Shown: positions 5,350 through 13,745, counted from the first letter of the stretch. The stretch is 15,257 nt of DNA from an uncultured Desulfovibrionaceae bacterium (GCA_949427775.1 CASQEL010000015.1:1-15257), one strand, 5' to 3'. The notes: generated by a model from the sequence alone, not told the origin. Numbers and translations are program-made.

Positions 5350-6965
5350 CAGACTCCTTCTCCTTCCAGCAGGGCCAGCATGCGCTTGATGACCTGCGCC
5401 TTGTTGCGGGCAAAGGTAAAGCCGTTCTGACGGTCAAACAGGCGGCGGCGCGCTTCGGGTTCCAGCAGTTCCAGAAACGCGGACCGCAACCTGTCGTCCG
5501 AAATGGCGTCCATGATGCCCAGATAGGCGAAACCGTTGTGCGCTCTGGCGAACGTGTGGCGCGCCTCGCGCTCGTGGTGGGCCACCACGATGGCGGGCAC
5601 GCGCATATGCGCCAGCTCGTACACCGTGCGACCGGCCGAGCAGACGGCCAGATCCGCGCCCTCCATCATGCGGGACATGACGTTGGTGGCATACGTGAAC
5701 TCCACCAGAGACGAGCCGAGCGCCGCCACATGGGCTTCCATGGCCTCCTTGTGCGCGTAGCCCGGCCCGGCCACCACCCGGATGCGGATGCCCCGCTCCC
5801 GGCACACGGGCTCGATGCAGTCCAGGGTGCGCCGGGTGAAGTCGTCCACGTCCGTGCCGCCGAAGGTGATCAGCACGGTGCGCGCCTCGGGCCGGAAATC
5901 ATTGCGCCGCGCTCCGGCAAACTCGTCCCGCAGACAGAAGAAACGCGGGCCGTAGCAGAAACGCGGATCGTCCACGCGCTGCTCGTACAGAGCGTTGATC
6001 ACCAGATCGGCCAGCGGAGCGCCCTCGCCTTCGTCTTCAAAGTTGACCGTGCGCACGCCGGCGGCGCGCAGGGCGCGCATGTAGGCCGCGCCGGTATTGA
6101 GGATGTCGTTGACCACCAGATCCGGTTCCAGGGTCAGCACCTCGGCGGCCAGATCCGGCCCCTGCTGCACCACGGTGCGGTAATCGCGCGCGGCGATGCT
6201 GGACACGGCCAGTTCACTTTCCCGTGTGCAGAAGAACGTGATCCTGTGCTCGGTGATCTCGTGGGCCAGCATCAGCGCCCGGTAGATGTGCCCCATGCCG
6301 ATGGCCGGATACCCCACCACCACAAAGACCACATGCCGCCGCCGGAGCAGATGCTCGCAGATCCACCAGTCCTGGTAGCTGTTGATCTCGATGGCCCGAT
6401 CGTTCAGAAAATAGGGGATGATCCGCTGCGGTCCGATTTCGGCCAGCGCGGCGCTCCGGAGAATGATCAGGGCTTTGCTCTCCACGTAGACGGGCGTCTG
6501 GTCCTCGCCGCCCAACAGGCTGTCCAGAGTATCCCCGCACCGACCCCAGACCCGCTGGCGCACGCTCTTGACCGTCACCAGACCGTCGGCGTCGGCCGCG
6601 TTGAAGCATCGCCATGCGTCGTCGATGTCCACCCAGGTCAGCAGGGGGCAACCGGCGCGGTAGATGATCAGGTCATCGTAGTCCCGAGCCAGCTCTTCCA
6701 GCACGCCGCGCAGCTCGCGCACGATGTTCAGGCTGGTGAAGCGCAGATCGGGATTATAGCGGCAGCCCACCCCGGCGCGCTCGCAAATCAGCGTGATTTC
6801 CTGGCTGTCGGTCACCACGACGATATGTTCGCCCGACATGACCCCCCGCGCCGTCTGAAGCGCCCGTTCGATGAGCGTCACCCCGGCCATCCGCTTGACC
6901 AGTTGATCGGGAATGACGGCGTTCTTCTTGATGGCCGGAATGACGATGCAGCGTCTGGCGCCCAT
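5349..6965 (-). CDS. Fusion: CMP-sugar synthetase-like domain plus PseG/SpsG-like domain
   Basis: A 538-residue two-domain protein. Residues 1 to about 208 resemble NeuA/PseF cytidylyltransferases: VIPAIKKN start, YRAGCPLLTWVDIDDA (102-117) and AIEINSYQDWW (191-201). The usual Arg/Gly/Ser/Lys nucleotide-binding loop after IPA is degenerate. From about 210 onward it resembles PseG/SpsG, a GT-B fold hydrolase that removes UDP from a diamino-trideoxy sugar in pseudaminic acid synthesis: GMGHIYRA (223-230) with the expected catalytic His, ITFGGTD, and AGRTVYELAHMRVPAIVV near the C-terminus. The ATG at 6965 has GAGG 7 bp upstream and follows the aminotransferase stop by 4 bp. Likely role: preparation or activation of a nonulosonate-like sugar. 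The C-terminal domain could alternatively be a glycosyltransferase. Confidence 0.82.
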   Translation of the reverse strand: MGARRCIVIPAIKKNAVIPDQLVKRMAGVTLIERALQTARGVMSGEHIVVVTDSQEITLICERAGVGCRYNPDLRFTSLNIVRELRGVLEELARDYDDLIIYRAGCPLLTWVDIDDAWRCFNAADADGLVTVKSVRQRVWGRCGDTLDSLLGGEDQTPVYVESKALIILRSAALAEIGPQRIIPYFLNDRAIEINSYQDWWICEHLLRRRHVVFVVVGYPAIGMGHIYRALMLAHEITEHRITFFCTRESELAVSSIAARDYRTVVQQGPDLAAEVLTLEPDLVVNDILNTGAAYMRALRAAGVRTVNFEDEGEGAPLADLVINALYEQRVDDPRFCYGPRFFCLRDEFAGARRNDFRPEARTVLITFGGTDVDDFTRRTLDCIEPVCRERGIRIRVVAGPGYAHKEAMEAHVAALGSSLVEFTYATNVMSRMMEGADLAVCSAGRTVYELAHMRVPAIVVAHHEREARHTFARAHNGFAYLGIMDAISDDRLRSAFLELLEPEARRRLFDRQNGFTFARNKAQVIKRMLALLEGEGV

Positions 6966-6969
6966 GCTG

Positions 6970-8157
6970 TTACCTCAGCGAACGCAACACGTCTTTGGTG
7001 GCGTTCAGCATGTAGTGAAGCTCCTCGTCGCTCAGCCAGTGCTGGAAGGGGAAGGAAATCATGCTGTCGAAGAACGCGTCCGCGTTGGGACAATGCGCGT
7101 CGTCCCGGCCGATGCGCTTGTAGAAATCATACCGGTCCAGCGGAATGTACTGCACCACGCACCTGACGCCCTTTTCGTGAAACATGGCGCGCATGAAGGC
7201 GTCGCGCTTGTCCGGTCCGGCGGTCATGCGCGCCGCCAGCAGGTGGTAATTGTGCCGGGGCGTGGGCACGCGGTGGAACTCCAGTTCCGGGAAATCCCCC
7301 AGCGCGTCGATGAAAAGCAACGCGCGCGCCCGTTTTTCGGCGTTGATGGCGTCGATGCGGTCCAGCATCTTCGCCCCCAGCGCGCACTCCACTTCGCCCA
7401 GACAATAGTTGTTGGGCCAGAGCATGTCGCCGCCCAACATGGGCATATCCACATTGCCCATGGCGGGTTTCCAATAATCCGGGCGCTCGAAGTCATAGGC
7501 GCAGTGCCCGTTGTGACGCAACGCGGGCACCACGGCCGCGGCCTCGGGGTCCCGCACGTAGAGCATGCCGCCCTCGCCCAGGGTGGTCAGATTTTTGTGG
7601 GAGTGGAAGGAAAAGATGGCCATATCCCCGAAAGAACCGGATTTTTTGCCGTCCACTTCCGCGCCGATGGACTGGGCCGCGTCCTCTATGACCAGCAGCT
7701 CCCGCTTGCGGGCCAGTTCCATGATCGCGGGCATGTCGGCCACGTAACCGTAGAGATGCACCACGACCACGGCGCGGGTCCGGGGTGTGAGGACTTTTTC
7801 GATGCTTTCGGCCGTGATCACACGGGTGCGCGGGTCCACGTCCGCCCAGAGAATGCGGGCGCCCTTTTTGGCGTAGGGGTAGGCCGAGGCCGTAAAGGTG
7901 TGCGAGGGCAGCACGACCTCGTCTCCCGGCTTGAAGCGGCAGAGCTGGGCGGACATCTCCAGAGCGGAGACGCCGTTCATGGTCGCGAAACAGGCGCCCC
8001 GCGCCACGCCCTGGTAGTCCGCGAACTTGTCCTGAAAAGCCTGGAGATACCGGCCCTGGGTCAGAGGATCGGCATTGCGCATGGCTTCCACGACCACGGC
8101 GATTTCTTCTTCGGTATATTTGACGGCGCGACCGCTGAAATTGACCTTGATATCCAT
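6970..8157 (-). CDS. DegT/DnrJ/EryC1-type PLP aminotransferase
   Basis: A 395-residue fold-type I PLP enzyme that would transfer an amino group to a keto-sugar nucleotide. Visible features are VVLPSHTFTASAYP (81-94), EDAAQSIGAE with the PLP-ring aspartate (158-167, Asp159), and FSFHSHKNLTTLGEGG (182-197) with the Schiff-base lysine at about Lys188. Length is typical of the family, which includes PseC and SpsC. The ATG at 8157 has GAGG 5 bp upstream; a longer in-frame extension has no comparable signal. It is the first gene of the operon and is followed after 4 bp by the nucleotidyltransferase/PseG-like fusion. The next genes suggest a role in making an amino sugar for a surface glycan. The substrate cannot be read from sequence. 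Confidence 0.9.
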   Translation of the reverse strand: MDIKVNFSGRAVKYTEEEIAVVVEAMRNADPLTQGRYLQAFQDKFADYQGVARGACFATMNGVSALEMSAQLCRFKPGDEVVLPSHTFTASAYPYAKKGARILWADVDPRTRVITAESIEKVLTPRTRAVVVVHLYGYVADMPAIMELARKRELLVIEDAAQSIGAEVDGKKSGSFGDMAIFSFHSHKNLTTLGEGGMLYVRDPEAAAVVPALRHNGHCAYDFERPDYWKPAMGNVDMPMLGGDMLWPNNYCLGEVECALGAKMLDRIDAINAEKRARALLFIDALGDFPELEFHRVPTPRHNYHLLAARMTAGPDKRDAFMRAMFHEKGVRCVVQYIPLDRYDFYKRIGRDDAHCPNADAFFDSMISFPFQHWLSDEELHYMLNATKDVLRSLR

Positions 8158-8341
8158 ACAGTCCTCTTTGTCGATGGCGAATGTCGGGATACTCCGGGCT
8201 ATGGAGGGAAGATGCCCGCCACGGGCGCACGCCCGGCGCGTGCATCCGCGGTATGCGGGACGGCGGACAGAACCGCCGGAAAGCGGCCGGGACGTATCCC
8301 GACGGCCCAACCGGAGACGGGCGTCCTCCGATTGCCCGGCG

Positions 8342-8370
8342 AGTGTACGGCGAAAGCCCCCCGGCCGCAA
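8342..8370 (-). promoter_or_regulatory. Sigma70-like promoter for the glycan/aroE operon
   Basis: On the minus strand TTGCGG (8365-8370) and TACACT (8342-8347) are separated by exactly 17 bp, each matching four of six consensus bases. The predicted transcript would start near 8335 and have a leader of about 180 nt before the aminotransferase ATG at 8157. The rest of the 8158-8489 gap shows no credible gene; it is GC-rich with short inverted repeats such as ATCCGAA/TTCGGAT. Confidence 0.45.
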
Positions 8371-8489
8371 GAGACGGACAGGGCGCGGCGCGGAGCGCGG
8401 AACATGCTTCCTTATCCGAAAAACGACAGCGGACTTCGGATCGCTTCCGGCGTTATGCCCGTCGCGGGCCCGCGGCAAAAGAAAAAACG

Positions 8490-9236
8490 TCAACGCTGCA
8501 CGGGGAAAATATTCCGGTACGCCAGTTTGTCGCCCTCTTCCAGCACTTCAAGAACAATCATGGCATTGGTGATGTCGGTCGCGCCGGGAGGCAGCGAAAG
8601 CAACAGCACCGCCCGTTTGAAACGGCTGATGCGGAAATCGCCGGATTCCTTCGCAACCTCAAGGGGCGAGGTTTGACCGTCGGCGGTGATCAGGAAAACC
8701 CGGATGCTCCCTGCCACCGCACGCTTGGGATCAGGATTGCGCAAATCCAGGGCGACGCGCAACTTGCGGTTGCCCATCAGGCGCGCGCCCGCGTTATCCA
8801 CAACCACAAGCCTGGTATCCACCACAGGGAACTCTTCATGGCCCGGCCCTTCCTGCGTCGTGGGCGTGGGCGCCGACGCTGTTTCGTCCGGCGGTCCGGC
8901 GGCGGGCACGGCTCGGGCCGTCCGACGGGCCAGATTCTGCAGAACGGCTCCGGCCTCGCCCGCGTCGGCCCGTTGCAGCAGAATCTCCACATTGGACAAC
9001 CGTTCGGCCGTGGCGCGGGCGGTCATCCATTCTTTTTCAAGCCGGGCCGCATCAGCGCTCAGAACACGGTTTTCCCGCCACAACGTCCAGGCCAGCCAAC
9101 CGCCCACCCCGGCCAGCGGGGGCAGCAGCAGCGCCAGCACCAGCAGGATCGTCAGCAGCCGGACGGGCATTCTGCACCGCCAGGCCACGCCGTTGTCTCG
9201 CAAAATCAACAGGCTGAGTTTTTTGCCGCCGCTCAT
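8490..9236 (-). CDS. Single-pass membrane protein of unknown function
   Basis: I do not recognise a family for this 248-residue protein. Residues about 26-52 form one strongly hydrophobic transmembrane helix preceded by a basic N-terminus (K5, K6, R13, R20, R22), so the N-terminus is probably cytoplasmic and the bulk periplasmic. Residues 53-110 are Ala/Arg/Glu-rich and probably helical or coiled coil. A Pro/Thr-rich linker (about 111-133) leads to a C-terminal domain with alternating hydrophobic stretches (RLVVVDN, LRVALDLRN, SIRVFLITADG, VLLLSLPPG, MIVLEVL) that suggest a beta-sandwich. The ATG overlaps the L,D-transpeptidase stop as ATGA (9233-9236), so the two are probably co-translated and may work together at the cell envelope. 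Confidence 0.8.
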   Translation of the reverse strand: MSGGKKLSLLILRDNGVAWRCRMPVRLLTILLVLALLLPPLAGVGGWLAWTLWRENRVLSADAARLEKEWMTARATAERLSNVEILLQRADAGEAGAVLQNLARRTARAVPAAGPPDETASAPTPTTQEGPGHEEFPVVDTRLVVVDNAGARLMGNRKLRVALDLRNPDPKRAVAGSIRVFLITADGQTSPLEVAKESGDFRISRFKRAVLLLSLPPGATDITNAMIVLEVLEEGDKLAYRNIFPVQR

Positions 9237-11389
9237 CGCCCCTCCCGCACATTGCGCTGGTAACCGCTGCTCTCACGGCCCGAAGGAGCCAGCGTCGCCG
9301 CCGCACGGTGCGCGGCGGGCGCTTCGACCCGCACAGCCGGAGTGGGCGGCACGGGCGACGCGACGGAAGCGGAAGCGGCGGACCAGTCTTCGGACAAAAT
9401 GCGCCAGGAACCGTCCGCGGGCTGAAGAAGCAAGGTCTTGGTGCCCTTGTCTCCCCTGCCGTTGCTGTCCCGGTACACCTGCATCATGTCCGCCCGGATG
9501 CCCTTGGGGTCCGCCTGGATACGCAGACCGGAAATCCGTACCGACTGCGGCGCGGCCCTGCCCCACACCCGTTCCTTCTGCCGTCGGATGTCCTTCACGC
9601 CGTTTCTGCCCTGCTGACGGGCGTTGGGCAGATAAAAGGCCATGTAGCGATCCAGATCTCCGGCCTCCCAGGCGGCGCGCCATTGTTCAAGCATGCCGCC
9701 CACCTGGGTGGTCACGGCCTCCAGATAGTCGGCCTGCATGCCCAGGTCGCCGGGTTCCCAGCGCGCGCCCACGATGCGGAATCGGCCGTCCTCGCCCCGT
9801 TGCCAGTACAAGCGCCGGACGCCCTGGGCCGGAGGTTGCCCCGGCACGCGCACCAACTGCCGACACCAGGTCACGGCAAAAGCGGTGTCCGGCTCCACGA
9901 CGATTTCGCGGTTGAAGATCTGAATCCAGGGCGACGCCCGGAAACGCCGTTGCATATCCGCTCTGAGCGCCCGGAAACTGTCGTTTCCGCCCGCGCCCCG
10001 AACCTTTCCGTAACGCGCCTGATCATAGAAGGTGAAAAACTCGCCGGAACGGTTCCGCCAGGCCTCGGTCCAGCGGGTCATGGCCTCGCGCAGCCCGTGC
10101 ACGTCCGCGGCGTCGAGCACCAGCGGAGCGGGAGCCTCGGCCACAGGATTCCCGGTCGGCGCGGGCGGCATCGCGGGCGTCGCGGTCACCGGCGCCGCCG
10201 GTTCCGGAAGGGGCGCGGGAGACGGAGCCGCCGGGGCGCTCTCCCCGACGTCGGCCGGAGCCCGGCGCGCGGCGGGCGCTTCCGGCGCGGGGGTCGGCGC
10301 GGCAGCCACGGCCTTGCCCGGCTCCGGCGGCGCTTTCTCGCCGACCGCCGTCTCGGACACGCCTTCCGGCGTCTCCGGCATATCCAGGCGCGGGGCGATC
10401 GGCGCTTCCGACGCCGCGTCGCCGGAGAACGTTTCCGTTGCGGCCACCAGCTTGCCCTTGAGGTAATCGGCGTGCATGCCCAGATCGCGGGGCGTCCACT
10501 CCATGCCCACGATGCGGAATTTTTTGTCTTTGCCCTGCTGCCAGTACAAACGCCGGATGCCCTCGGTGGACAGGTTGGAGGCGCGGTAGAACTGCTCCGA
10601 CCAGGTGACCCAGTAGCCCGGCCCCTCAAGCACATGAACCTCGCGGTTGAAAATATTGATCCAGCCCAGCATGCGGAACAGGCGTTCCTTGTTGGCCCGG
10701 AACGCCGCGAAGGATTCCGGCATGGCCCTGGTATAGGCATCGGCGTCGTAAAATTCAAAAAACTTGGGGGAACGGGTGGCCCAGGCACGGGTCCATTGCT
10801 CCATGCGCGTCCGCAGATGGCGGGCGGTGCCGGAATCCGGCGCCGGAATCTGCTCCGTGGGAACGCTTTCGGCCAGCACCACGGGCGTGCCCGGTTTCAA
10901 CAACGGCCCCACCTGATCGATCTCCTGCAAGCCGATGGCCACGCAGCCGCGCGTGTCCCGGGGCACGATGCCGAAGCCCTTGCTGTGAATCCAGATGCCG
11001 TGCCCGGTTTTGCCGCGCAGTTTGTCCACGGGGTTCGGATAATTCAAGGTGTAGGCGATGCCTCCGTATTCCTTGAAGTCCAGGCCGCCGGCGATCTTGT
11101 ATTCCACAAAATAGATGCCCTCGGGGGTGCGCAGGTCGTTGATCACCTGTTTGTCGCCGGGTACCTGCCCCGTGGTGCAGGGGTAGGAATACTTGAGTTT
11201 CAGAGGGCTCTTTTTTTCATACAGGTGGAAGAGCTGGCGTCCCTTGTCCACAGCCACGAGATTTGAAGACACGCCCGCGGCATGGACGGCGGCCTTCCAG
11301 CCGTCCGCCCGCGCGGGCGCGCCCGGGTTCCAGAAGCACAGAATGCCGACAAGGGCGGCAATGCGGGCGGAAGATGCGGCAACATGCAT
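9233..11389 (-). CDS. Secreted L,D-transpeptidase (YkuD type) with three NTF2-like repeats
   Basis: A 718-residue envelope enzyme. Residues 1-28 form a signal peptide ending ARA. A YkuD-type catalytic domain spans about 40-180, with His135 (GHGIWIHSKG) and nucleophile Cys149 in DTRGCVAI, a variant of the S/T-x-G-C motif. Such enzymes form or cut 3-3 peptidoglycan cross-links or attach proteins to peptidoglycan. Residues about 192-311 and 429-557 are clear copies of one module (shared IFNRE, GxRRLYWQ, FRIVG, DLGM-ADYL), separated by a Pro/Ala-rich linker (about 319-422). A third related module spans about 562-669. The layout resembles Cds6-type L,D-transpeptidases. I chose the ATG at 11389 for its GAGAG signal; 11404 is also possible but lies beside a GC hairpin and lacks a binding site. 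Confidence 0.87.
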   Translation of the reverse strand: MHVAASSARIAALVGILCFWNPGAPARADGWKAAVHAAGVSSNLVAVDKGRQLFHLYEKKSPLKLKYSYPCTTGQVPGDKQVINDLRTPEGIYFVEYKIAGGLDFKEYGGIAYTLNYPNPVDKLRGKTGHGIWIHSKGFGIVPRDTRGCVAIGLQEIDQVGPLLKPGTPVVLAESVPTEQIPAPDSGTARHLRTRMEQWTRAWATRSPKFFEFYDADAYTRAMPESFAAFRANKERLFRMLGWINIFNREVHVLEGPGYWVTWSEQFYRASNLSTEGIRRLYWQQGKDKKFRIVGMEWTPRDLGMHADYLKGKLVAATETFSGDAASEAPIAPRLDMPETPEGVSETAVGEKAPPEPGKAVAAAPTPAPEAPAARRAPADVGESAPAAPSPAPLPEPAAPVTATPAMPPAPTGNPVAEAPAPLVLDAADVHGLREAMTRWTEAWRNRSGEFFTFYDQARYGKVRGAGGNDSFRALRADMQRRFRASPWIQIFNREIVVEPDTAFAVTWCRQLVRVPGQPPAQGVRRLYWQRGEDGRFRIVGARWEPGDLGMQADYLEAVTTQVGGMLEQWRAAWEAGDLDRYMAFYLPNARQQGRNGVKDIRRQKERVWGRAAPQSVRISGLRIQADPKGIRADMMQVYRDSNGRGDKGTKTLLLQPADGSWRILSEDWSAASASVASPVPPTPAVRVEAPAAHRAAATLAPSGRESSGYQRNVREGR

Positions 11390-11453
11390 GTACGGTTCTC
11401 TCATAGGGGGGACGGGGGTTCCCGCCCCCGCGACGGCTCCTGCAAAGAATACC

Positions 11454-11480
11454 TTCGGCGGAGCATGAAGCCCCGCCGAA
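11454..11480. repeat. GC hairpin upstream of the L,D-transpeptidase gene
   Basis: TTCGGCGG (11454-11461) pairs with CCGCCGAA (11473-11480) around an 11-nt loop. It sits about 65 bp upstream of the transpeptidase start, in a 192-bp gap that otherwise holds the pyrE 3' palindrome. A promoter is not obvious here. Confidence 0.4.
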
Positions 11481-11519
11481 CGGGATCCGACGGCGGCAAA
11501 ACCGTTCGGGTCCGGCAAA

Positions 11520-11561
11520 CACGGCGTTTTCAGCGCCCGCGGCCGCGGGCGCTTCGCCGTG
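11520..11561 (-). terminator. Long GC palindrome after pyrE, possible terminator
   Basis: A perfect 22-bp palindrome (11532-11553, with AGCGCCCGC arms around GGCC) is extended by CACGGCG (11520-11526) pairing with CGCCGTG (11555-11561). It starts 20 bp after the pyrE stop. Only three Ts follow on the minus strand, so termination may be partial or factor-dependent. Confidence 0.45.
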
Positions 11562-11581
11562 GGATCATACGCGCCCCGGCA

Positions 11582-12142
11582 TCACTGTCCGGCCAATTCC
11601 ACCAATTCCCGGCGGGTAAACAGCGCCCGCAGATCAAACCCGGCGTCTTTCAATATGGCGCGGCCGCCCTCTTCCCGATCGAGAATGGCGCACACCGTAA
11701 CGATGCGCAGCCCGGCGTCCTGCACACGGGTGCAGGCCTTGAGCAGGGAACCGCCGGTAGTGACCACGTCCTCCACCATGGCGACGGGATCGCCGGGCTC
11801 AAAGTTGCCCAGGCCCTCCACAAACTGGCTGGTGCCGTGCCCCTTGGCCTCCTTGCGCACCAGCAGCCCGGCCAGAGGCCGCCCCATTTCGTGCGAGATG
11901 ACTGTAGTGGCGGAAACCAGGGGATCAGCCCCCAGCGTCATGCCGCCCACGCCCTTGATGGGGGTTTGGGCCAGCAGCATATTGAACAGCGTGCCGATGA
12001 GCCACGCCCCCTCCGGATGCAGGGCCGTGACCCGGCAATCAAAGTAGTAATCGCTCTTGCGGCCGGAAGAGAGGGTGAAATCTCCCTCGCGATAGGATTT
12101 CTCCACCAGCAGACGGGCCAGTCGTTTTTTCAGTTCCAGCAT
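11582..12142 (-). CDS. pyrE: Orotate phosphoribosyltransferase
   Basis: Cytoplasmic enzyme that joins orotate to PRPP to make OMP in de novo pyrimidine synthesis. The 186-residue length fits the shorter bacterial form. The PRPP-binding motif VAMVEDVVTTGGS (residues 120-132) is intact, as are the flexible-loop lysines in VRKEAKGHG (95-103) and the N-terminal TLSSGRKSDYYFD (23-35). The ATG at 12142 is supported by GAGG 8 bp upstream; longer in-frame extension overlaps purB and is rejected. It follows the purB stop by 31 bp on the same strand, so the two are probably co-transcribed, linking a purine and a pyrimidine step. Confidence 0.95.
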   Translation of the reverse strand: MLELKKRLARLLVEKSYREGDFTLSSGRKSDYYFDCRVTALHPEGAWLIGTLFNMLLAQTPIKGVGGMTLGADPLVSATTVISHEMGRPLAGLLVRKEAKGHGTSQFVEGLGNFEPGDPVAMVEDVVTTGGSLLKACTRVQDAGLRIVTVCAILDREEGGRAILKDAGFDLRALFTRRELVELAGQ

Positions 12143-12173
12143 GAAAATATCCTCAAGAGGCGCGGCGTCGCCG

Positions 12174-13469
12174 CTATATGCCGAAAACACGCCGGAAAAT
12201 GGCGTCTTCGTGTTGCAGGTAGTAGCCCGCGTCGAACAGGCTGTCCAAAACCGAGGGTTCCAGGCGCGCGGCGATCTCGGAATCGGCGCGCACCACGTCG
12301 GGGAAGGGTTGCTGCGTCTCCCAACTGCGCATGGCGCAACGCTGCACCATCTCATAGGCGGCCTGACGCGGCATGCCCGTGCCGATCAGCGTGGTCAGCA
12401 CGCGCTGGGAATAATACAGCCCCAGGGAATGATCCATATTTTTACGCATGCGCTCGGGCTTGACCACCAGTCCGTCCAGCAGGTTGGCCAGCCGGTGCAG
12501 CACGTAGTCGGCCAGGATGGTGGAATCCGGCATGATCACCCGTTCCACGGAAGAATGGCTGATGTCCCGTTCGTGCCACAGGGCCTGATTTTCCAGAGCC
12601 GCCACGGCGTTGCTGCGGATGAGGCGCGACAGGCCGGTCATGTTTTCGGCCGAAATGGGATTCTTTTTGTGGGGCATGGCGGAGGAGCCTTTCTGGCCCT
12701 TGCGGAAGCCCTCTTCGACCTCCGAAACTTCCGTGCGCTGGAGGTGGCGCAGTTCCACGCACAGGCGCTCCACCCCTCCGGCCATGATGGCCAGCGCCGT
12801 GAAGAATTGGGCGTACCTGTCGCGCTGGATAATCTGGGTGGAATGGGTGTCCGCCTCCAACCCCAGATGCCGCATGGTCAGGGCTTCCACTTCCGGCGAC
12901 AGAAAGGCGTACGTGCCCACCGCGCCGGACAGCTTGCCCACGCGCACGTTTTCCACCGCGTCCCTGACCCGCCCCAGATGGCGGCGGAACTCGGCGTAAT
13001 GCCCGGCCATCTTGAGGCCGAAGCTGGTGGGTTCGGCATGGATGCCGTGAGTGCGGCCGATGCACAGCGTTCCCTTCCAGGCATGGGCCAGCGTGTCCAG
13101 ACTGGACAGCAGACGCTCGATGCCCCGGATCACCATACCGCCCGCCTCCACCAGCAGCAGGGCATTGGCCGTGTCCACGATGTCCGACGACGTGCAGCCC
13201 AGATGGATGAACCGGGCCTCCGGCCCCACATGCTCCTCCACCGAGGTCAGAAAGGCGATGACGTCATGGCGGGTGGTTTCCTCTATCTCGAGAACCCGCT
13301 CCACATCGAATCCGGCCCTGGCGCGAATGACCTCCATGGCCTCGGTCGGGATGCGCCCCAGCTCATGCCAGGCCTCACAGACGGCCAACTCCACCTTGAG
13401 CCAGGCGTTGTAACGGTTTTCCAGCGTCCAGATGCGCCCCATGGCGGGACGGGTATAACGATCGATCAT
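12174..13469 (-). CDS. purB: Adenylosuccinate lyase
   Basis: Cytoplasmic homotetrameric enzyme that removes fumarate from SAICAR and from adenylosuccinate in purine synthesis. The 431-residue length matches the short bacterial type. Signature residues are visible: TRHDV with His68, TSSDIVDTAN (93-102), GRTHGIHAEP with His141, and the fumarate-lyase signature SSAMPHKKNP (262-271) with the flexible-loop catalytic serine. The start at 13469 has AAGGAG 5 bp upstream. pyrE follows after 31 bp. A leader of about 290 nt precedes it and carries an attenuator-like hairpin. Confidence 0.96.
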   Translation of the reverse strand: MIDRYTRPAMGRIWTLENRYNAWLKVELAVCEAWHELGRIPTEAMEVIRARAGFDVERVLEIEETTRHDVIAFLTSVEEHVGPEARFIHLGCTSSDIVDTANALLLVEAGGMVIRGIERLLSSLDTLAHAWKGTLCIGRTHGIHAEPTSFGLKMAGHYAEFRRHLGRVRDAVENVRVGKLSGAVGTYAFLSPEVEALTMRHLGLEADTHSTQIIQRDRYAQFFTALAIMAGGVERLCVELRHLQRTEVSEVEEGFRKGQKGSSAMPHKKNPISAENMTGLSRLIRSNAVAALENQALWHERDISHSSVERVIMPDSTILADYVLHRLANLLDGLVVKPERMRKNMDHSLGLYYSQRVLTTLIGTGMPRQAAYEMVQRCAMRSWETQQPFPDVVRADSEIAARLEPSVLDSLFDAGYYLQHEDAIFRRVFGI

Positions 13470-13725
13470 GCGGGCTCCTTGGTTATGCTGCGGCGCGACG
13501 CGCGGCGTCGCGTTGCTCCCGGCGTCCGTCGGGGCGCGCCGCCGTCCCCCCGCGTCGGCCGGTCCCGTCGCGGGCGTCGGCGCGGGGCCATGAACGGACG
13601 GAGCCGACCGCGGACCGGGACGGGAAACGCCGCGACACAGCCCCGTGTGGTTTCAAGAAATTCCATAGGGGACGCCCACGCGCGGAAGGCGTCCGGAGCG
13701 CGGGTGTCCGCCCCGACCGCCGACG

Positions 13726-13745
13726 AAAAAACGCGCCCGCGCGGC
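13726..13745 (-). promoter_or_regulatory. Attenuator-like GC hairpin plus T-run in purB leader
   Basis: Reading the minus strand, a short GC hairpin (CGCG-CGGG-CGCG or a 5-bp variant) is followed directly by six Ts (13726-13731). It would lie about 15-35 nt after the predicted transcription start. The stem is short, so its strength as a terminator is uncertain. Confidence 0.3.

Noticed and set aside
4646..5437. In-frame upstream extension of aroE to 5437
   Set aside because: The extension is out of frame with the SpsF-like gene it overlaps and is Arg/Gly/Pro-rich. AroE starts naturally at 4645 with an ATGA overlap.
6970..8157. Aminotransferase plus AroE as an amino-shikimate/AHBA-type pathway
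   Set aside because: The aminotransferase does not look like AHBA synthase and its immediate neighbours are sugar-nucleotide enzymes, so a glycan role is more likely.
5538..8676. Large plus-strand open frames at 5538-7166 and 6913-8676
   Set aside because: They lie opposite well-supported genes with family motifs and have shadow-like composition and no recognisable domain.
9308..11266. 652-codon plus-strand open frame
   Set aside because: It is antisense to the L,D-transpeptidase gene, whose catalytic and repeat motifs show the real strand.
13466..13666. 66-codon frame ending at the purB start, possible leader peptide
   Set aside because: No ribosome binding site, and an extremely Arg/Pro-rich sequence in very GC-rich DNA. 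Kept only as a note in the gap entry.
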